Part shown: positions 14,549 to 18,727 of the stretch, piece after piece | How positions within the stretch are numbered: position 1 is the stretch's first letter | How the letters are laid out: each line of letters opens with the position of its first letter | Assembly: GCA_002389295.1 (NCBI GenBank) | Contig: DGOE01000125.1 | Location: 1-18,727, forward strand | DNA length: 18,727 nt | Direction: 5' to 3' | Source of the DNA: Flavobacteriales bacterium UBA4474 | GTDB taxonomy: Bacteria; Bacteroidota; Bacteroidia; Flavobacteriales_D; Sanyastnellaceae | The notes under the pieces: model-generated | What the model saw: only the letters and a program-made list of their open reading frames with translations | What the model was told of the DNA's origin: nothing | Databases searched by the model: none | Program-made: the position numbers and the translations under genes

Positions 14549-15565
14549 ATGAAGAACACCCTTCTCCTGATGGCCGCCGCGGCCTTGCTTTCTTGTCAAA
14601 ACTCAGAGGCTGAGCACATCCCCTCCCAAGCTCAACCTGAGCCACCGGCTTGGTCCATCGCCATCCACGGCGGGGCCGGACATTTCGACACTGAGGTCCT
14701 TTCGGAAGAAGCGCAAAGCGCCTACCGCAAAGCGCTCGCTGCAGCGCTCCAAGCAGGAGCAGCCATACTTGAAAAGAACGGAGATGCCGTTTCCGCCGTA
14801 GTAGCCACCATTGAAGTCCTCGAGGATGACAGCCTCTTCAATGCCGGTCGCGGCGCGGTGTACACCGCAGAGGGCACCCACGAACTCGACGCGAGCATCA
14901 TGCGCGGAAGTGATCGGAATTGCGGGGCGGTGACGGGCCTGACCGGATTCCGCCATCCCATTTCAGTCGCCCGAAAGGTCATGGAAGACTCCGAGCATGT
15001 CTTTTTCAGCGGGCCAGGCGCTGCCGAATTCGCCACAAACCAAGGAGCCCAAACGGCTGCGCCCGGTTGGTTCGACACCAAAAAAGCCCACGGACGCTAC
15101 CTCCGCGCCCTTGAAAAAGACACCACCCGCGAAAAATTCGGAACCGTGGGGTGCGTTGCACTCGACCGCAATGGCCACCTCGCTGCGGGCACCTCCACAG
15201 GCGGCATGACCTACAAACGACACGGCCGGATCGGCGACAGTCCGGTCATTGGGGCGGGCACCTGGGCGGACGACCGCACCTGCGCCATCTCAGCCACGGG
15301 ATGGGGCGAGTACTTCATCCGCACGGCTGTGGCCCATGACATCCATGGGCGGATGCTACACGGCGGTGCCAGCCTGCAGGCGGCCGCCGATGCCACCATT
15401 CACGATGAGATGGGCGCGTTGGGTGGCGACGGTGGCATCGTGGGCATGGACCGGTGGGGGCAAGCGGTCTTCAGCATGAACACGCCTGGCATGTTTCGCG
15501 GCGCATACACGCAGGGTGGGCGCCCCCGGGTTGGCCTCTTCGCCACCGACGACATGCAGCCTTGA
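14549..15565 (+). CDS. Isoaspartyl peptidase / plant-type L-asparaginase, predicted lipoprotein
   Basis: The 338-residue product is an Ntn-hydrolase of the type that self-cleaves before a threonine. Family motifs are IAIHGGAG (37-44), FNAGRGAVYTAEG (97-109) and LDASIMRG (113-120). GTVGCVALD has the expected nucleophile Thr199 at the alpha/beta cleavage site; TSTGGM and GRIGDSPVIGAGTWAD follow. The enzyme hydrolyses isoaspartyl dipeptides and asparagine. Unlike the cytoplasmic E. coli enzyme, this one starts with MKNTLLLMAAAALLSC, a lipoprotein signal with a lipobox (LLSC, Cys16), so it should be lipid-anchored and act in the periplasm or at the outer membrane. Length and residues look intact. 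It is a single gene, divergent from the NfeD operon and convergent with the large surface-protein gene. A glycosylasparaginase-like activity cannot be excluded. Confidence 0.93.
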   Translation: MKNTLLLMAAAALLSCQNSEAEHIPSQAQPEPPAWSIAIHGGAGHFDTEVLSEEAQSAYRKALAAALQAGAAILEKNGDAVSAVVATIEVLEDDSLFNAGRGAVYTAEGTHELDASIMRGSDRNCGAVTGLTGFRHPISVARKVMEDSEHVFFSGPGAAEFATNQGAQTAAPGWFDTKKAHGRYLRALEKDTTREKFGTVGCVALDRNGHLAAGTSTGGMTYKRHGRIGDSPVIGAGTWADDRTCAISATGWGEYFIRTAVAHDIHGRMLHGGASLQAAADATIHDEMGALGGDGGIVGMDRWGQAVFSMNTPGMFRGAYTQGGRPRVGLFATDDMQP

Positions 15566-15582
15566 GCGGTCGCCCCCGGACT

Positions 15583-18210
15583 TTACCTGAGAAAGACATG
15601 GTGCACATGTGATCCGGCGGTGATGTGCACAATCACTGGCGCAGCAGTATCCAACGCAATGCGCGTTGCCGTACTCCACCCACCTGCATGCAGCTGCCGG
15701 CCCATCAGATCGTAGATGTGGATGTGTCCTGATTCAATGGGGCCGTCAAAGCCCACCGTGCCATTTACACGCCAGCATCGCAGGGCATTGGCGGATCTGC
15801 CGGCCTCATCGAACGCACTGTTCACGCCGAGCTGCAGCACCCCTTGATTCAGACAGCCCCATTCATCCTCAACCAACCATCCTACGGTTCCTGGCGCCAA
15901 AAACAGCCCCTCGGCATCCACGCCACCGGACCACAAGACATTGTAAGGCGGCACTCCACCCGAGACAGCGATGGCCACCTGAACCGAATCAGAATCCCCC
16001 ACATAAAACCACGTCACCTCACTTTCGAGGCTATCGGGGACCACCACCACCACAGAGTCCGACAGCGCACACCCCGCAGAATCGACCACCAACACATCCC
16101 AGACACCTGTGGGCAGCCCACCGGGATCTGCCCCAAACCAATCCACATTTAAAGGCGGATGGCCGCCTGTCACCTCGTATTCCACCACCGCCATGTCACC
16201 ATAGCAGACGGGGAGGTCCACGGTCAAGTCCAGCAAAATCTCTGCAGGAATGGCCACCTCAACCACCGTATCAAGCCAACACGCCGGCCCGTACTGCCAG
16301 GCCACTTGCACCACTTCTTCTGTCACCTGCAGCGCCGTATCCGATGGAAACAGCAACGAGTCCATCCAGATCACAGCTTCGACGTTGGGGTCCGACCAAG
16401 ACACCCCAGCCGACTCCCCAAAACAAACAGGTGCATTCAATTCAAACTGCGGATCGCCAACAGCGGCCATTTCCGCGCTCACCGTCCACGACAAGCCATA
16501 GGCGCCATTCCACCATGTGGCTTCGAGCAATTGCAGGCTCGACCCTGCCGTCCACACCGTGTCGGACGTCACCGGAAGACCATGCCAATGCATCTCGACC
16601 TCATCCGGGTCAAAGGGGACCAACCAACCTTGGGGGTCCCATGGGCAAATGCGGTCCAAGGGAACCGGCGCCAAGCCTGCCGTGCCCTGGATCAGCGTAT
16701 GGGCCGTATCGGCCTCAAGCCCGTACCACGTCTCGGAAACGCCTGCCGGCCATGTCACCACCACGGAATCCACTGTCTGGGCCGTATCCAAACCAAAAAA
16801 CCGCGTATACGAGTGTTGGGTCACGTAATCGGTTCCGGCATCGACTTGCTGCATCTGTCGGTGACCACCACCATACACTTCAATCAGCGCGCCCACGGCA
16901 TGAGAGTTGGCTGTGGTTCCCACGAGTTTGATTGTCATGCGGGAGGCACCACCCGCATTGGTGTTGTGCAAAAGCTGGGCAATGGGCATGGCTCCAAACC
17001 CGACGATATCCGGGGCGCGGTCACTGTCGAGGTCGAACCGTCCGAGATGGTAGAGGGGAAATTGCTCATTGGGCCAACCCGCCGAATCTTCCACGAAATA
17101 CAATCCAGAATCCTGGCCCATGTAGAGCCTATTGTCCACAGTGGATTCCGATGGCCAATGCAAGGTGGCCACCATCAGGTCCTCGTTGGCGTCACCGTCG
17201 ACATCCACCACACAGCCCCCCCAGCCGTAGTCATACACTCCATCCACTCCGGCAGCCGCCGCCGTCTCGACAAAACCAGAATCCGTCTGTTCGAAGAGCA
17301 GGTGGGGAAAATTGGCCACGTCGGTCGAAAACAGGTCCCAATCACCGTCTTGATCCGGGTCAAAGATGGTCGCCGTCATCGGGTCCAGATAAATATCCAA
17401 ACCCAACGCTGGCGCCATGTCCACAAAGGTGCCATCGCCCTGATTCCGGTACAGTGCATTGACAAAAGACGCCCGGTCATTGATCACCCACAAATCCTGC
17501 CATCCATCCCTGTCGTAGTCGAGCCAGCCGCCGTGAAAAGAGGTCTGCACGCCATCATTGACCCCTACGGAGTCATCGGCCAGCACAAAGTGCCCGGTTC
17601 CATCATTGATCAAAAAGGCATTGGGATAATGGTCCGGCTTGAGGGTGATGTGATAGGAGGCGACATAAATGTCCAAATCGTGGTCATGGTCAAAATCACA
17701 GGCCGAAATGCCCCGCGGACGCCAACCCGGCCAATTGGGCATGCCCCGCTCAACAGATTCATCAAGCAGCGCGCCGGAACTACCGCGGATGTAGAGTTTG
17801 AGGCCTTGATCGCGGTGCCCGATGAAAAGATCCAAATCGCCATCACCGTCGACATCCACCCACAACACCGAGGTCGCCTGGCCTTCTCCAATAAACTCAG
17901 CTTCAAGCTCAAATCCATCGGGTGTGCGGGCATACAAGCTCACCGTACCCGAAGCCTGTGCAAACGTCAAATCGTCCAGGCCATCTCCATTGAAATCTGC
18001 ACAGCTCATTCCATCTCCCAAAAAACTCCCCGTACAAGACGCATCGAGCAAATACGCCGTAGAGACATCCTCCCACTGCGCAGCGGCACCCAAAGGGCAC
18101 GCTGCCATCCAGCACGAAATCAATGCGGCATTCGAGGACAAGGAAAGCCGACAAAACGCACGACAGTGCGAACCTTTCACCTTCATCCGCAATGAAGAAA
18201 GGGAGATCAT
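15583..18210 (-). CDS. Secreted FG-GAP/UnbV protein with SprB-like modules and divergent T9SS-like C-terminus
   Basis: The 875-residue product has a signal peptide ending near the GAAAQ site (about residue 45). Seven FG-GAP loops of DxDxDGxxD type lie near residues 72, 119, 172, 231, 284, 336 and 393; some depart from consensus (DFDHDHDLD, DVDGDANED, DLDSDRAPD). An ASPIC/UnbV domain follows (about 424-507). SprB-like modules with VCYGD, GGHPPLNVDW and GGVPPYNVLW lie at about 668-725 and 742-795. The last 70 residues resemble a T9SS sorting domain (IYDLMGRQL, final HVFLR) but lack the Pro-Asn-Pro motif. The ATG at 18210 overlaps the upstream gene's stop codon as ATGA. A second ATG at 18186 gives a tighter signal peptide and is a real alternative. 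Ca-dependent adhesion or gliding-related surface display is inferred. No enzyme motif was seen. Confidence 0.88.
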   Translation of the reverse strand: MISLSSLRMKVKGSHCRAFCRLSLSSNAALISCWMAACPLGAAAQWEDVSTAYLLDASCTGSFLGDGMSCADFNGDGLDDLTFAQASGTVSLYARTPDGFELEAEFIGEGQATSVLWVDVDGDGDLDLFIGHRDQGLKLYIRGSSGALLDESVERGMPNWPGWRPRGISACDFDHDHDLDIYVASYHITLKPDHYPNAFLINDGTGHFVLADDSVGVNDGVQTSFHGGWLDYDRDGWQDLWVINDRASFVNALYRNQGDGTFVDMAPALGLDIYLDPMTATIFDPDQDGDWDLFSTDVANFPHLLFEQTDSGFVETAAAAGVDGVYDYGWGGCVVDVDGDANEDLMVATLHWPSESTVDNRLYMGQDSGLYFVEDSAGWPNEQFPLYHLGRFDLDSDRAPDIVGFGAMPIAQLLHNTNAGGASRMTIKLVGTTANSHAVGALIEVYGGGHRQMQQVDAGTDYVTQHSYTRFFGLDTAQTVDSVVVTWPAGVSETWYGLEADTAHTLIQGTAGLAPVPLDRICPWDPQGWLVPFDPDEVEMHWHGLPVTSDTVWTAGSSLQLLEATWWNGAYGLSWTVSAEMAAVGDPQFELNAPVCFGESAGVSWSDPNVEAVIWMDSLLFPSDTALQVTEEVVQVAWQYGPACWLDTVVEVAIPAEILLDLTVDLPVCYGDMAVVEYEVTGGHPPLNVDWFGADPGGLPTGVWDVLVVDSAGCALSDSVVVVVPDSLESEVTWFYVGDSDSVQVAIAVSGGVPPYNVLWSGGVDAEGLFLAPGTVGWLVEDEWGCLNQGVLQLGVNSAFDEAGRSANALRCWRVNGTVGFDGPIESGHIHIYDLMGRQLHAGGWSTATRIALDTAAPVIVHITAGSHVHHVFLR

Positions 18211-18727
18211 CTCACCCAACTGTATGTGCCTCCGGCAGCACTCCGGCCTTGGATGACCACTGTCCCACACCCCGAACACGACAGCACCCCGCCCGCTTGA
18301 ACCCGCTGCACGGGTGCCATTGCCCTTCCGGTCAAGTCCATAAAGACCACTTCCAAATCACCGCCCGCTGGTCCGTCAAAAACGAAACGTCCACCCAACC
18401 GCTCACAACCCCAAACTTGACCGTTCAGCGGCGTAACATCGGCCAAGGGATTGGATTGAATATCGAGCGCACCGAGGCTCAAACAACCATTGTAATCTTG
18501 GACGTACCAACCGAGTCCCGCGGGCGCCAGCACCCAACCATCGGCACCGAGAGGCCCACTCCAACTGATGGTATACGGCGGTGTACCTCCTTCAATGTCC
18601 AAAGACACTTGCGCTGAATCGGTCACCCCGAGGTAAGCAAACGAAGCAACGGAAACCAAAGAATCTGGCGCACTCACCACCAGTGTATCTGTCAACGCGC
18701 ACCCGAGCGAATCGGAGAGGACATAAG
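18207..18727 (-). CDS. C-terminal part of a second secreted SprB-repeat surface protein (partial, 5' end outside window)
   Basis: The minus-strand frame is open from the window edge to a TGA at 18209-18207, giving about 172 C-terminal residues. They contain the end of one SprB-like module (DSLGCALTDTLVVSAPDSL), one full module (about the next 60 residues, with GGTPPYTISWSG and VQDYNGCLSLG) and a terminal domain with FVFDGPAGGDLEVVFMDLTG ending TYSWVR. The same order and key words occur in the downstream protein (SAGCALSDS, PDSL, GGVPPYNVLWSG, VGFDGP, IYDLMGRQL), so the two are probably tandem paralogues at least in their C-terminal halves. As in the neighbour, the tail lacks Pro-Asn-Pro. Its stop overlaps the next gene's ATG (ATGA). 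A TTG at 18695 is only an internal codon. Whether it also has FG-GAP repeats cannot be seen here. Confidence 0.85.
   Translation of the reverse strand, partial: YVLSDSLGCALTDTLVVSAPDSLVSVASFAYLGVTDSAQVSLDIEGGTPPYTISWSGPLGADGWVLAPAGLGWYVQDYNGCLSLGALDIQSNPLADVTPLNGQVWGCERLGGRFVFDGPAGGDLEVVFMDLTGRAMAPVQRVQAGGVLSCSGCGTVVIQGRSAAGGTYSWVR

Noticed and set aside
13276..14613. A 445-codon plus-strand frame across the SPFH and NfeD genes
   Set aside because: It crosses two well-supported minus-strand genes and the start of the peptidase gene, with a His/Gln/Arg-rich low-information translation; no start context or family sequence.
15566..15582. Spacer between the converging peptidase and FG-GAP genes examined for a shared terminator
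   Set aside because: Only 17 bases, with no inverted repeat and no T or A tract that would serve either strand.
16159..18195. A 678-codon open frame on the plus strand opposite the FG-GAP/SprB protein gene
   Set aside because: It has no domain-like composition (rich in His, Arg, Pro, Ile runs), lies entirely antisense to a gene with clear domains and signal peptide, and is the expected by-product of a GC-rich gene full of Asp and Val codons.

Overview
The window is a gene-dense, GC-rich stretch of a Bacteroidota chromosome, most likely a high-GC relative of the Flavobacteriales. The lineage is inferred from three signs. Several large secreted proteins end in C-terminal domains of the type IX secretion system (T9SS) kind, with or without the Pro-Asn-Pro core. 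Some carry SprB-like and FG-GAP/UnbV modules typical of this phylum. One intergenic spacer has a perfect match to the Bacteroidota -7 promoter element (TAnnTTTG). There are no tRNA or rRNA genes, CRISPR arrays, insertion sequences or prophage genes. No stretch over 300 bases lacks a gene.

Layout. (1) Positions 1-4604, minus strand: six closely packed genes read mtaB (tRNA methylthiotransferase), lgt (lipoprotein diacylglyceryl transferase), an inositol-monophosphatase-family phosphatase, an ECF sigma factor, a small single-pass membrane protein that is probably its anti-sigma factor, and a partial periplasmic protein with a Bacteroidota 'helix + FWP' motif. (2) Positions 4715-9619, plus strand: a 949-residue T9SS-exported FG-GAP/UnbV protein, a strong intrinsic terminator, and a 663-residue exported pentaheme cytochrome c that also ends in a T9SS sorting domain. 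(3) Positions 9643-14496, minus strand: a probable five-gene operon read NfeD-like protein, SPFH (stomatin/QmcA-like) protein, class-3-type aldehyde dehydrogenase, an ATE1/Bpt-like aminoacyl-tRNA-protein transferase and exodeoxyribonuclease III. (4) Positions 14549-15565, plus strand: a lipoprotein-type isoaspartyl peptidase/L-asparaginase. (5) Positions 15583-18727, minus strand: two adjacent, apparently related large secreted proteins with SprB-like modules. Their reading frames overlap as ATGA, and the upstream one runs off the window.

How the parts fit. Regions 2 and 5 are cell-surface material exported through Sec and then, by inference, T9SS. Region 3 looks like a membrane and protein quality-control set: an NfeD/SPFH membrane scaffold, aldehyde detoxification, a possible N-degron tagging enzyme and DNA repair. 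Region 1 joins housekeeping genes to an envelope-type sigma/anti-sigma unit. The most unusual items are the T9SS-tagged multiheme cytochrome, which predicts heme electron carriers on or outside the outer membrane, the terminator lying 10 bases in front of its start codon, and the operon placement of the ATE1-like transferase. All family assignments come from motif reading. No database search was run.
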